A stretch of DNA of 64,000 nt from Corylus avellana (Eukaryota > Streptophyta > Magnoliopsida > Fagales > Betulaceae), in the NCBI RefSeq assembly GCF_901000735.1, contig NC_081544.1, forward strand, positions 34,051,235 to 34,115,234, given 5' to 3'. The notes under the pieces are model-generated. The model worked only from the letters and a program-made list of their open reading frames with translations. It searched no databases and was not told where the DNA came from. How positions within the stretch are numbered: the stretch's first letter is position 1; every line of letters begins with the position of its first letter. The translations under genes were made by a program, and so were the position numbers. Positions 12,167 through 24,655 of this stretch are shown one piece after another.

Positions 12167-13152
12167 TTTTGGGATTAGTTACATCATTTCTCAATCATTC
12201 AAAGAATAACTCATCCATAATTGCTTCCGTAGATGTCAAATATAGAAGATGATAATTACTGAATAAACATGTTAAACAAAACTCGTTTTGAAATAGAAAA
12301 ACAGAGTATATGAATTAACAAAACTAATCTATTCAAATAACAGTATTGTTGAAGGTGTTGCCAAAGTCAGAGCTTGTGGACTTGGATAAAGCTTTCGTCT
12401 TTTGCGTAAGAAATTGGCCAATAAAGACCAAATTTTCCATACTTTTCAACAAATGGGAAACGGTCTTGGCTGGACTTTCGGGTAAAATAAGGCAGGCATT
12501 GGTATTTGACCGATGTCCATAATATACCTAACCCTCTTTCTATTGGAGGAAAAAAAAAACATAAATTTCCATGACGGTTTGCTGTGGGTATTGAAACTAA
12601 TGAACAAGTTTGTAAATTAAAAAGAAAATGAAACAGTAAAGGAAAGAAAAGAAAGAGAGAACACAGAGATAAGGATTTTACGAGTAGTTTGGTACTAGAT
12701 ATTTATGTTCACCACTAGAGTAAGCCCTCTAGAACTATAATGTACTCTTATTGGTTGGTATGTTATGTTAAACAATTGGCACAATAGTTGCCCGAATTTC
12801 CTTTTTTGCTCATGTATATCTCAAACAATTAAAAAGACTGCTATGTAGGGAGCTATATCCTGTGTTAGACAGGCTGAGACGTCTGTATACACATATCTAT
12901 ATACTTCCTCAAACTCAAACTTGGGAGAGTTGTTTGTTGAAGCCCTCATTAACATATCTAGAATTTCTCGAGTTCCTTGAGTCGACTGCCAAATGCCAAT
13001 AACAAGAAGCTGACGCCTGGTTGCAATCTTAGATTTGTGGTTTCTTTCAATAGACAACTTATGAGCACTGGTTTTTCAGAGAAAACAGCCACTCTCAACC
13101 CGCTTAGATTCACCAGGGACAGAAAGAACTGCCGGAGATTGTAGCAATATGG
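12167..13152. other. Spacer between CRK2-type copies
   Basis: This is non-coding. It includes the upstream region of the broken copy, a short LTR-like scrap near 12640-12760 (ggattttacgagtag followed by gtactagat) and the 3' flank of the intact CRK2-type gene. The same layout recurs at 29381-30369. Confidence 0.6.
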
Positions 13153-15759
13153 TCACCTGGGATAGAAAGAACTGTCGGCAACGGTGGCAATTGAATCAGA
13201 AATTCCTGCTTTGAAAGGGTAAAATGGGTTCTCGCACGTGTCATTCAATTCCATGGTCCCTTCATCCATAAATGGTGGATTTGTAGGTGCAGGAAGGTGC
13301 TCCTCCTTCTTTGTTAACATCTGTAGTGCCTTCGACATTGTTGGTCGTAATGACGGAGCCTCTTGGGTGCACAGAAGTCCAATATGCATCACTCTGCAAA
13401 CCTCATTCGTCACATTTCTGTCCTGGTGGTTATGCAACATCATATTTGGATCATATAATTGCTCAACTGTCCCTGATCGAAAATGCTTCCATGTCTATTT
13501 TGTCCAAAAAAAACATAACATATGAACAAGTAAGGAAAAGGGTAGAAGTGAGTTATTTTAATTAAAGGGTGTACATAAAAAAATCAATAATTTTAAAAAG
13601 GAGACATATTTTTGGAAGGGGGAAGAACTGAAACTTACTATTGTGACTAGACTATCCGAGTATTCTGAGGTTTTGCTCCTGTTGTTTTGCCTTCCCGTAA
13701 CAATCTCTAACACAAGCACTCCAAAGCTGTAGACATCGACCTTTTCTGTTAACTGGCCGTGGGCTAGGTATTCTGGAGCCATGTATCCTCTATAAATCCA
13801 TAAAAAAGAAATCACTATAGTGTTGAGAAGTGAGAACAAATGAACATAATATACGTGTTCTTGTATTGGGCTAAAATGTTCATTAATACATATCAAATAG
13901 AAATATGATACTCACAGTGTTCCTGCAATGGCCGTGCTTATGTGGCTCTTATCTTCTTGGAAAGACCTAGCCAACCCAAAATCGGCAATTTTAGCACGAA
14001 GCCTCGAGTCTAATAAGATATTACTGGCTTTTATATCTCTATGAATGATTCTGATCTTGGAGTTCTCGTGCAAGTAGACCAAACCTTCTGCTGTCCCAAC
14101 AATAATCTCGTATCTCTTCTCCCAGTTTAGTACTTTACCTCTGTTTGTGTCTGTCATCCAATTAAAGAATATTTAAATTGTTGATTTCATATAAAATATC
14201 AACTTCAATTTTACTCATAAGTAGCATGGTTAGAGAATTAGCTAGAGAATCACCAAAGATGAAGCGATCAAGACTTGTGTTATGTAGGAATTCATAGATA
14301 AGTAGGCTTTCCGGTCCTGAGCAACTGCATCCTAATAACCTGACTAGATTTTTGTGTTCCACACTGCTTATCATGTTAACTTCATTGTAGAAATCCGCTG
14401 CTCTATGTCTATTGTTAAAGAAAAGTCTCTTGACAGCAATCTCTCGTCCATCAGGCAAAACTCCCTGTGATGTGATGGAAGAAACTTATAAATCTCAGAC
14501 AACATATGGTCAAGGGAGTGGAGGATGGGGAGGGTCATGGGGATGTGGAAGCAGAGAAACTACCTTATAAACAGTACCAAATCCTCCTTGCCCAAGCTTG
14601 TTGGCGTCGTTAAAGGCTCCTGTAGCCTTCTCTATTGTGGAATACTTGAAGTTCAAGCTACTGTCGTTGAGTGTTTTCACCAACTTTCTTGCATCATTTG
14701 AACCTAGGGAGCCATAAAAACATAGACATTAGTTACGATGATCCTAAAGGATAAAATATAACTACATTGTTCCAAAATAAGCATTTTTACCTCTTCTTTT
14801 CTTCTGTATGTGTCGGCGCTTCCAGATATAAACTCCAATAGCTATTCCAACTACCAAAACAACCACCGAACTCACTACCGAAACTACTATCACTATTGTG
14901 GTACCTGCAGAAGTCCATCAATAAGAACCCATGATCAGGCCAGAGTTACTGCTAGAGATGTTATCCTCCTTGACAGACTTTTAATTCATTTACCTCTTGA
15001 ACTTCCATTTCCGGGCTGTTTGTTGAGGAAATCTTTGTCCGAGTACCTCATGAAGCAGCCGGTATACAATGCTCGCCCTTCCGACCAAGGCAAGCATTCA
15101 AATATTGAAGAAGATGCATTATCCAAGCACTGCCTACAAGAGCTTGCATTCAAACTCCTCCAACAATCAGCCAGCACATAAGCTGACTCATTCACTGCCC
15201 CAGTAACAGTTACCTGAGCTCTTGCATAGCCTTTCTGGTTCGGTGCAGCCACCACTGCCTGCGTCACAGCTTCTCTCACAGATGCTTCAAATGTTGAGTT
15301 CTTCCTTGTTGAATTCCCACACACGGCTGTGTCGCCCGGTCCTTTATACTCCTGAAAGAAGCTATAATTCTCGGACCTCATGAAGCAACCATCGAGGTAA
15401 ATCCGACCCCCATTGTAAGGAAAGCACTGGGGCAGCACCGTGCGTGCCTCAGCATAGCACAATACACAGTCGAGTAATGGAAGATCTCCATAGCACTGGG
15501 CAAGGCCAAAGTTATTATCAGGGCCTGAACCTGTCACTGCTACTCCAAAGCCTGAAACTCGCATTTGTTCGCTGATGTTTTCCATTGTAGCTACAAAATT
15601 TGGAACAAAGATAGTGGCATTGTGCTCAAGTTGGTGCCCACACGCTACTTGGACAGTTTGGGTTCTTGGATCTCCCACTGCTGTCTCTAGAAGTAATAGA
15701 GTCTTGACAACAAGGAAGATAACATATCCAGAAGAAAGGGATGGGAATTCCTTCTTCAT
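13153..15759 (-). CDS. CRK2: CRK2-type cysteine-rich receptor-like kinase, copy A (intact)
   Basis: This is a plasma-membrane receptor-like Ser/Thr kinase with two extracellular DUF26 (Gnk2) domains. Exons in gene order: 15759-14994, 14904-14791, 14703-14564, 14464-14254, 14150-13916, 13789-13639, 13494-13153; 652 residues, all frames consistent. The start chosen is [10 protein letters not shown], which gives a good signal peptide; an in-frame Met at 15804 would add 15 residues. Both DUF26 domains keep C-x8-C-x2-C ([13 protein letters not shown] and [13 protein letters not shown]). A transmembrane segment lies in exon 2 ([20 protein letters not shown]). The kinase has [37 protein letters not shown] and GYMAPEY, so it should be active. 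Arabidopsis CRK2 shares the wording of the kinase domain almost throughout. It lies inside the 8.6-kb repeated block and is nearly identical to the gene at 30370-32976. Confidence 0.95.
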
Positions 15760-17526
15760 TTTTGGGTGTTTATCTCTGCTACTGATTGTCTGGCTATTCA
15801 ACAATGAACTTCAGTAGTATCTGATCTCTGCGGCAAAAAGAAATAAATTCAGTATAGACCTGCAAGAGCATGGAACAAGTGAACAGAAAAGAATATTTGT
15901 TGGGAGAACGCATGACAATTACCGGCAAAACATCAAGCAATAATAAAGCATTTCTAAATCCTAATATTGATTGTGTGGTTGTTGTGCCAACCCAGGCTGG
16001 CAACTACCATTAGTAGGTAGCACAAAAGTCCTCACATTCAAGTCGTGGGAATCCGACATTCAGCATCTCTCAAATGAAATAGGAAGCTAAAATTCATGTT
16101 AAAAATGATTATAGGTGGGAAATCCCAAGTCCTGAATAGCATAGGGGTTTGAAACTGAAGCCAAAAACATATAAAACTAATAGCATTGATTTTTTTGGCA
16201 CCGTCCTTGAAGTTTGAAGTTACTGCTTTACCAGTTTTCCAGCACCCCGAGTCAAAAAGGCACGTCTTGGATTGGCAATTGCATTGTACCCGTGTGACAG
16301 TTGCATCACTTGGTTAAAAATTTCTCTGGTTTCACACTCCTAGCATCATTCACAGCCCACTCAAAAGAAGAGCCAGCTGAGCTGAGACTCACACAAGGAA
16401 ATGGCTAAGTCCACAATGAGGATCCTTGAATTTAGGCAGCCCAAATTTTACGGGCAGCAGGACCTACGTGCTCCAGGCATGTAGGCACCGTCGGCTCCGT
16501 AACTCTCTCTCTCTTAAGCTGCTTAAATTTTGTTAAAATTTGAGCACCTAATTTCAAGGATCTCAATCTACACCCACATGTCACACTTTTTGGATAATTA
16601 TCACCTTTTTGGAATTACGGATAATTGGATGTCCTTTTTCGAATTAATCGATCAAATCAGACTGTTGTGACGCCAGGGCAAATAACTGGAAAGCATTGTA
16701 TGGGGTAAAATCCAAAAGTGAGAGGTTTTCACAATCAATAACTCTTAACGACTTAACCCACCCATAGAAAAGTTGGCAAGTAAGGTGTTTCCCGTACACT
16801 GGAAAAATGGGACACAGAAGGACATGAACTGTGATGCAAGCAGAGACCCCCACGACAAACCACAACGTACATGTCTGTGGTTGCGGGCCCCTGAACATTT
16901 CCAGAACCGAAAGTCGGGCCCAAAAATATAAATGCCTCCACCACACCATAACTACCTCCAATAAATATCCAAGCCCATTGGCCCCCACCAATCCTATCAT
17001 TGACAACTTTATGAGATAATTATGACACAGAAATTGGGATTATACGGAAATAGAAAATGGGATTCAAAAGGTTGCTGGGATTCAAATGGTTACTGTCTCT
17101 AGAAGTTATAGTTATACTGTTATAGAATGCCCGTGACATATCTCTATGAATAAAATATTTAAACTTATCATTAAGAATGAACACGCTCAGATAGATCATG
17201 ATTCGTCTATAATCCCCTCCGCAGATGGCAAATGAAGCGAAAATGAAAATATAGGAGATAATGATTACAGGATAAATATATTCAACTAAACTCGATCATT
17301 TTGAAAAAGAAAAACAGAGTCTATGAATCAACAAAACTAATCTATTCAAGTAACAGCATTGTTGAAGGTGGACTTGGATAAAGCTGTGTGTATGAAATCG
17401 GCAAATACAGATCAAAATTTCCATATTATTTCACCAGTGGAAGCAAAATTAAGGGATTCGTACATACAAGATTGACAGAAAAAAGCTCAGATATCATGGA
17501 AAGAGGTTATAGATCGAAGTACTTAC

Positions 17527-17760
17527 CGTTCTATGCATTGGCTTCTGTGGTTGAACCGGAACTTGAAACTGATCAGGAAAGGCCGGAGTTGAAAGGTGTG
17601 AGGTATGGTGCAAGAGAAATGAGTGATAGAAGAAAAAGGCAAGGCGAGAGGATCGAAATGAAAGATTTCCTCTCAATTTCCAAAGAAAATGACAGAACGG
17701 TAAGAGTGGGAAAAACGCGGTTTCCGACTGCGACTTGCGACGACTTTCGTTTTGTTCAGA
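17527..17760 (-). promoter_or_regulatory. Possible 5' leader exon of CRK2-type gene, copy A
   Basis: On the minus strand a pyrimidine-rich stretch ends in a consensus donor (aacg|gtaagt, intron from 17526). A strong acceptor (ctttttgccgcag) ends at 15828, 68 bases before the CRK2 ATG. Joining them would give a leader intron of about 1.7 kb and a 13-codon upstream ORF starting at 17538. The same sites occur in copy B (donor 34741, acceptor 33045). This is inferred from splice consensus only. Confidence 0.3.
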
Positions 17761-18324
17761 TATCACGTCTGCGGGGATATGGCTTGCTTTTCAGATTTAC
17801 CATTCTGGCCTTGTTCACTGTTTTAATTAGAGAAAGAGAATTGCTGGCTGGGATGTATCTTAATGTGTTTGGGGACTAACGAGAAGTTATTTTATAGTTA
17901 AAATTTTATTTTATTATATTTAATCACGTATATGATGGTAAGTGGTTTAAAATTTATAATGATGTAGCAATATATTCATATATTATTAAATTTGTAAAAT
18001 TGCATGTGTTTTTAAAAATTTTAAAGAATTATGTCATGTAATTTACTCAAAAATTAATCATTGTTTTTAAATAAAATGAGATGGAATTGAAGCATCTCAA
18101 TTATTGTTTATCCCAATCATCTTTTTTTTTCAATCATTTTTTTTTTTTTTTTTTTAATATGGTTTGAGTTCAATTTTTTTTTTTTTTTTTAAAAAAAAAA
18201 CCATAGTAAAAATTATAGTATTTGCTTAGTTTTCGTAAGCATAAAATAGTGTAAAATCAGCCTACTTCGTTTATTTTTTTATTTTTAATCTGTATATGAT
18301 TATAAACAGAGGCGTGCTACACAT

Positions 18325-18461
18325 CCTAAATTTTATTCTCAAAAGTTAGTTCACAAACGATGTGTTACCATTTAATGAGATTTATTATTTTGAGAAGTGT
18401 GTCATCAACTCATAAAATTGTGACACATCATTTGAAAACTAACTTTGAAAAGAAAATTTGG
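18325..18461. mobile_element. MITE with imperfect terminal inverted repeats, copy A
   Basis: The first 45 or so bases (CTAAATTTTATTCTCAAAAG...) and the inverse of the last 45 (CCAAATTTTCTTTTCAAAG...) match at roughly four bases in five, including GTTAGTT and GATGTGT blocks. There is no coding capacity. The same element lies at about 35537-35673 as part of the large repeat. Confidence 0.5.
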
Positions 18462-19318
18462 AATATATAATATTTCTCTTATAAACCAAGAAATGTGGTT
18501 ATATAACACATGTTGCGCGAGGTAAAAGAAGTCAACTATAAATTGAAAATAACAATCATGAAATAGCGAAATCACCGCCATTTGAAAATGATAAATAATG
18601 AAATAGATCAATTATTTAGGCGGATCTTTCTTATTTATAAGCAAAGTTAATAGGAAAGCCACCAAACACGTTCTTGGGAGTTGTTTATCAATTTGCTGTA
18701 AAAAAAAAGACCGATTCTAGTATTGAATATAAGATGTCGGTCGAGTGATTTTCCACCATTTTATATTATGGTTTTGTTGAAACTCTCCAAATTCTCAATC
18801 TCCTTAATTCTATCAGCAGGTCTGAATGCGTATGAGTCAAATTATGCAACCCCTTCTCACTTCACTTCTCAGATTTACCATACTTGTAAATTTTGACAAT
18901 GAGACTTTCTTTTACAAATTCTTGTAACTATAAGCTTTACATGTAGATTATCCATTGTAAAAGAATACAGAAGGCATTCGGCTCTATCCACGCTGTTAAA
19001 ACATTGTCAAACTAGACAGCAACCTAATTCGAACTCAGTATTTTTAGCAGATGGTGCAGGCCGGAGTAACAGATCACTTAATTTGCAGTCCTAATATAAT
19101 CACAAGGGTTCCCGACTTCCCGGGACAATGACAAACAGCTCTCCGTCGTCACTCTCGCCGATCGTTTGAGCAAAAAATTCCAATGTGCTACTAACAAACT
19201 GGATAGAAAATTGCATATCAGAGGACTTCAAGCTGGCAACAGCGGCGCCTGGTGGAATGTATGGCAAGGCAGAGTTAAAGGTAAGGGAATAATGTACAAG
19301 GGGTTAAGAAGAAAGTGT

Positions 19319-20498
19319 TCATCTCGGCTCAATCCCGCTATTCGTAATGTCGTTCCCTGAAGAGTTGTTGTAGGACTCAGGCTGAGAATAGTAAGTTGGA
19401 GGTGGTATATTTTGGCTGACTTCTGCACTGCTAGAATTGAGAAATGGTGGCTGTGTTGGCTGAGCAATTTCATGATTATCAGTTATCATTTTCACAACTA
19501 ATGACATTGATGGTCGCAGCTCTGCAGAGGCTTGTACACATAGTAGCCCTATTTGAAGTAAGCGAGATGCCTCCTCTTCTTGAAACTTACCCTCTAAGAC
19601 AGGATCAACAGCTTCACATAGCCTACCCGTTCCATGAAGGCTCCAGACCTTTAAAACAGTAAAAAAGGTAAAAGAAGGCTTTGTTATTTTTCCAGGCTAG
19701 AAATTAGATCAGGAGAATTATTTGTTACCAAAGCAGGGATTGGCAAATGTTCCCCCAATGAAATGAATTACCCTTTGTAGGATGGAATGTGAATCTTGGG
19801 AGAAGGCATTGTTTCTCTTTCCACATACAACTTCAATTACAAGAACTCCAAAACTGTAAACGTCTGCTTTCTCGGTCAACTTGCCACGAACAACATACTC
19901 TGGAGCCATGTAACCCCTACAAACGCAATATGGTTGACTCTCTATTAGAGATGTATATGTAAGCAGTGATAAGCGATAACGCATTCAAATGTGAATCTAC
20001 GAATGGAACAGAAGGAAGAGTAAACTGCTACAACAAGTAATGCTTATTAACAAGAAGTACTTGGAAATAATACAACAAAGATTTGCTCTTAATATATTCA
20101 TGACATATAACTATATGGTGAAAAGAACAGTTACATGTGTATAATGAGAAGATTGACTCTGAATCTATCTTGCCCTGAATCAACAGACATTATATGAAAC
20201 ACTATGTTACAATGGCATCAAGAGAGTTGTCACCTAAGACAGATAGGAGGTGTTTCACAAAAACATTCATATAAAATGCATCAAGACAAGCATGTCATTG
20301 CATAAACTGTGGTCTGATATTATGATGAAATATGGGTTATTGCAACATAAAGAAATAATTAAGAAGAATTTTCTTCACATTCAGATGCAATTAATCACAG
20401 GAATGATAAACGCTATTCTGAACCAAAGAAGGCCTTGTACTTACAGTGTGCCAGCAATGCCAGTGCTGATGTGAGTCTTATCTTCGGGAAATAACCTA
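19319..20498 (-). pseudogene. CRK3: CRK3-type receptor kinase, 3' exons only, cut off at scaffold gap
   Basis: This is the 3' end of a CRK3-type gene: exon 7 (19648-19319, ending ...NSGIEPR stop), exon 6 (19916-19772, [20 protein letters not shown]) and the last part of exon 5 (20498-20445, [17 protein letters not shown]). The gap at 20499 interrupts exon 5, and on the far side is LTR-element sequence, not the rest of the gene. The surviving exons read without lesions and match the complete gene at 36531-39661. So this is either a truncated duplicate or an incompletely assembled allele. Confidence 0.85.
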
Positions 20499-20598
20499 NN
20501 NNNNNNNNNNNNNNNNNNNNNNNNNNNNNNNNNNNNNNNNNNNNNNNNNNNNNNNNNNNNNNNNNNNNNNNNNNNNNNNNNNNNNNNNNNNNNNNNNN
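20499..20598. other. Scaffold gap (100 N)
   Basis: Exactly 100 N, the conventional symbol for a gap of unknown size. Left is CRK3 exon 5, right is LTR-element interior, so the true sequence between them is unknown. Confidence 1.
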
Positions 20599-22722
20599 GA
20601 TTGGATGTCCTTGACTTGTATTTGCCACAAGCCAAAGTTCATTCTTTTGTCGAACCTTTCAATCCCAAACTTCAAGGACTGCATTTCTTCTTAACGTGTA
20701 GAAATGCGCAACCAAGCTCTGATACCAATTGTTAGGAAAATTGATAATTCATTGGCAACTAATTTCCCACCAACCCTTTATGCAAAAGACAAGTTTGGAA
20801 AGAAAACACACGAGAACACACACCAATCACACACGTACACAAAGAATTTACGTGGTTCGGCAATATGCCTACGTCCACGGGACGTGATCCGGTCTCCTTC
20901 TTTACTATTGAGAAATATTGAGTACAATGGTACAAGCCTGAACCGCTCAAGTTTAATATCCCAAACCCAAGCCCTTAACCCCTTGTACACCCCACTCAAC
21001 TGTCCTTCTCAAATACCCAGTAAAGAGAAACTCTCTACACTTTGTAAATGTCACAAAGTGCTCTCACCAATTTGAATTTTCGGATCCCCTCTTAACCAAG
21101 GACTGCATGTCCTTTTATAATGGCTAATCACAAAAATAGGAGAACAATTTTAATCCAATTGCTACTGGGAAAACGAAACCATCATGAATACAAAGTCTTT
21201 TCATGATGAAGATAAGCATTGCAACCCACATGTTTATCCACACACGTTTTCTCAAAAAATCAAATTCCAGTTGTTCTTTGACTCCTTTTAAAACTAACCT
21301 TATCCTCTTATAGATAAATATGACTTGAGCCCACTAACTTGAATATTGATATTTTCCAGCAATTATCTTCACACTTATTGACAATTTGAGCCATCATCAA
21401 CAATCTCCACCTTGGCGAAAATTTGGCAACCTCCACTTGAGACCTCAAGTCCGCATCTTGACCGATGCCCATCCCCACGCCCTAGGATGTCTTGCAAAAC
21501 ACTGTCTACACCAACAGTAATAATTCCACAAGAATTATCATGCTCCACCATAAAGAGCACATGCACTTAGAATTAAACCATTCCAAGAATTTTCATTTTC
21601 GGCACATGTCGAAAAAATCCTGCTGAAAAATATGGTGCAACTTCCATGTTTGGTTCCCCCGGAAGTTCATCAACCATCGACACCCTTTTCCACCACATAC
21701 CCGACATCAAAAAACCAAACCAATGTCTCGTATGCAAATGTGGACCCGCTAATAGAACACATCCATTATCCTGACATTTTTAGCGGTCATGCCAGAGGAT
21801 GTACATGCCCTTATCAAAGAACATCATCATAATCATCTCTCACTGCAGCGAGAGAAACACTATTAGCGTTTTTGGAGCAATCTGCCGAGCCTGCTCCTCT
21901 CAACGTTTTGTGTAGCCCAGATTGGATGTCCTTGACTTGTATTTGCCACAAGCCAAAGTTCATTCTTCCGTCGAACCTTTCAATCCCAAACTTCAAGGAC
22001 TGCATTTCTTCTTAACGAGTAGAAATCCGCAACCAAGCTCTGATACCAATTGTTGGGAAAATTGATAATTAATTGGTTACCAATTTCCCACCAGCCCTTT
22101 ATGCGAAAGACAAGTTTGGAAAGAAAACACACGAGAACACACACCAATCACACACGTACACAAAGTTTACGTGGTTCGGCAATATGCCTACGTCCACGGG
22201 GCGTGATCCGGTCTCCTTCTTTACTATTGAGAAATATTGAGTACAATGGTACAAGCCTGAACCGCTCAAGTTTAATATCCCAAACCCAAGCCCTTAACCC
22301 CTTGTACACCCCACTCAACTGTCCTTCTCAAATACCCAGTAAAGAAAAACTCTCTACACTTTGTAAATGTCACAAAGTGCTCTCACCAATTTGAATTTTC
22401 GGATCCCCACTTAACCAAGGACTGCATGTCCTTTTATAGTGGCTAATCACAAAAATAGGAGAACAATTTTAATCCAATTGCTACTGGGAAAACGAAACCA
22501 TCATGAATACAAAGTCTTTTCCATGATGAAGATAAGCATTGCAACCCACATGTTTATCCACACACGTTTTCTCCAAAAATCAAATTCCAGTTGTTCTTTG
22601 ACTCATTTTAAAATTAACCTTATCCTCTTATAGATAAATATGACTTGAGCCCACTAACTTGAATATTGATATTTTCCAGCAATTATCTTCACACTTATTG
22701 ACAATTTGAGCCATTATCAACA
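20599..22722 (-). mobile_element. Tandem array of the Copia-like LTR element (LTR-interior-LTR-interior)
   Basis: Read on the minus strand: LTR 22722-22051 (672 bp), primer-binding site 22048-22037, gag start and short interior to 21403, second LTR 21402-20730 (673 bp), second primer-binding site 20727-20716, and a second gag start running into the gap at 20598. Two LTRs, each followed by its own primer site and gag start, mean more than one simple insertion. The LTRs share sequence with the element at 9991-11838 (TGTTGATAATGG start, TATAAAAGG-like box). There is no polymerase region. The LTR at 22722 meets unique DNA (gaacggactc). Confidence 0.88.
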
Positions 22723-24306
22723 GAACGGACTCAACGGAGGTTAAACTGAAGTCATGTCATTTCATTTTCTGAAAATTAAAAGGAGTAAACGAAATTGATG
22801 TGCTGCTAGTGAGTCGAAATGGACATTGCAGAGGCAACCGCGATCCACATGCATCTTTCCAGATAAGCTTTCCATGTATTGGAAATCTTCCATGGATCAT
22901 GCATCACTTTTAGTGTGTCGGGAACACTAATTTTCGGGGTTCACTGAATCACTAACTTTTTCAAAGTATTGACCCCTTTGTTTTCATTGAGACAAATGTT
23001 ATACTTTTCAAAAACAAATTTTATAATTTATTTTATAGGAGATTATGACACATTATTTAAGAAGCAAATTCAGAAAAAAAAAATAAAAAAAATAAAAAAA
23101 ATTGGGTGGTCATCCATTTTTTAAGACAAAAAGAAAAATATAGAAATTAGAGTTTATAATAATTTTATTTTTCTAATTAATTACTTCATATGTATTGACA
23201 ACATGAGTAACTGATACGTTTAAAATAAGACGAAAGAGACATGAAATTTCAAATCAGAGTTTTCCCCTATCATAACACATTAACTTTGAATACTAAAACT
23301 GAAAAAGACAGAAATACAATTATTTAGGCCTTGTTTGGGAAGCAAGATTTTCCAACTCAATCTCAAATTTTTTCTAAATTCAAGTTTGGCAATTTTTTAA
23401 ACTCAATTCAACTCAACTCAAAAAATTTCAACTTAACTCAACAATTTTCAACCCAATTAATAAAAATTATAAATAAAGATTTAAAAAATAAATAAAATAA
23501 ATAAATAAATTTAGGGTAGCCGAAACACCCCAGGTGGTGGCTGGGCCACCCCAAGCCCAACTGGGGTGGTCCGACCACCCCTTAATATTTTATTATTTTT
23601 TAAAACTTCTTATTATTATTTTTTTATTTAAATTTAAAATATATGTAATATTTTATTATTATTTTTATCAATAGGACATATGTTTCATTTATAACCTTAG
23701 AGAGATCCTAATTATTAATTGGATATTCTCTAATCCAAAATGGATAGAAGAAAATCCTCTACCGTGTTTGACCCACATTCCTTCGTGAGCCATAGGTCGA
23801 ATAATGAAGGTTGTTGATAGAAGACAATTTTCAATCATATTTGCTTTAACAAAAGGGACATATATAGCGATTCTGACATCATATGGAGACATAATTAATG
23901 GCGTTGGAAAGCTCATTTAGAGGGTTACAAAGTCATATTTCATTAAGTTTTCCTAATTCAAATATTTACTGAGTTAAAATAGACCGTAAAAAGAAAATTA
24001 AAAAGTCGTACAAAATTGCTCGTATGTTGTTTATGTTTGAACAAGCTTTAAAACAAGTTGACAAAATAGCTCGTTCAATAACTCATATGAAGTTGGGTTC
24101 GAATGAGTTATTCATAGATGCACTCGTTTAAAGTTGGGTTAGAACGAGCTGCTGTGTGAATTGAGAATTCATGTAAGAATACGAGGAAACCATAGTTAGG
24201 TTCAAAAGAGCCTATTATACGTTCAGACAAGCTCCAATAAATTTTTGTAAACAAATTTTTATTTGAGCGTTTTCTTAGGTTCAGGAGTCTAGGTAGTATA
24301 AATATA
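22723..24306. other. Intergenic DNA with small palindromic repeat
   Basis: No gene is seen. Poly-A-rich DNA lies at 23075-23105. A repeat-like stretch begins near 23326 (ggccttgtttgggaa) and contains the exact palindrome GGGGTGGTCCGACCACCCC at 23563-23581. The last bases before the gap follow the SOUL gene but contain no recognisable exon. Confidence 0.5.
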
Positions 24307-24406
24307 NNNNNNNNNNNNNNNNNNNNNNNNNNNNNNNNNNNNNNNNNNNNNNNNNNNNNNNNNNNNNNNNNNNNNNNNNNNNNNNNNNNNNNNNNNNNNN
24401 NNNNNN
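24307..24406. other. Scaffold gap (100 N) inside SOUL gene
   Basis: A 100-N gap that removes the 3' part of the SOUL-type gene. Confidence 1.
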
Positions 24407-24610
24407 AAGTTGCAACTTCAGTTCAGAATTGGGTTGTGGAGGGTTCCCGCCATAACTAGCAGGGAGAGACAACCTTACAAAATAGTCAGCCCCGGGGGAC
24501 GACGATGAGTTGATGCTTGTTAATACAGGGGCGGTCATCGGGATCTTAGAATGGTTGAGGTTACCACCATGAATGTACTGATACAATCTGATGCAAGAAA
24601 TACGATCAGT

Positions 24611-24655
<45 letters not shown>

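Larger units (their letters stand above)
15760..19318. other. CRK2-CRK3 intergenic region, copy A
   Basis: This separates the CRK2-type start from the CRK3-type stop. It holds a possible CRK2 leader exon (about 17527-17760), a MITE at 18325-18461, poly-T/A runs at 18122-18200 and otherwise AT-rich DNA. A 163-codon plus-strand ORF (17388-17879) is not recognised and overlaps the possible leader exon in antisense; I do not call it a gene. The region repeats at 32977-36530 with few differences. Confidence 0.6.

Noticed and set aside
16644..17006. 120-codon minus-strand ORF
   Set aside because: A small deletion in the other block shifts its frame, and it resembles no known protein.
17388..17879. 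163-codon plus-strand ORF, kept in both large blocks
   Set aside because: Conservation only reflects the recency of the duplication; composition is low-complexity basic, no family resemblance, and it lies antisense to a more plausible leader exon.
20413..20684. ORFs running through runs of X
   Set aside because: They are translations across the 100-N gap and join unrelated CRK and LTR sequence.
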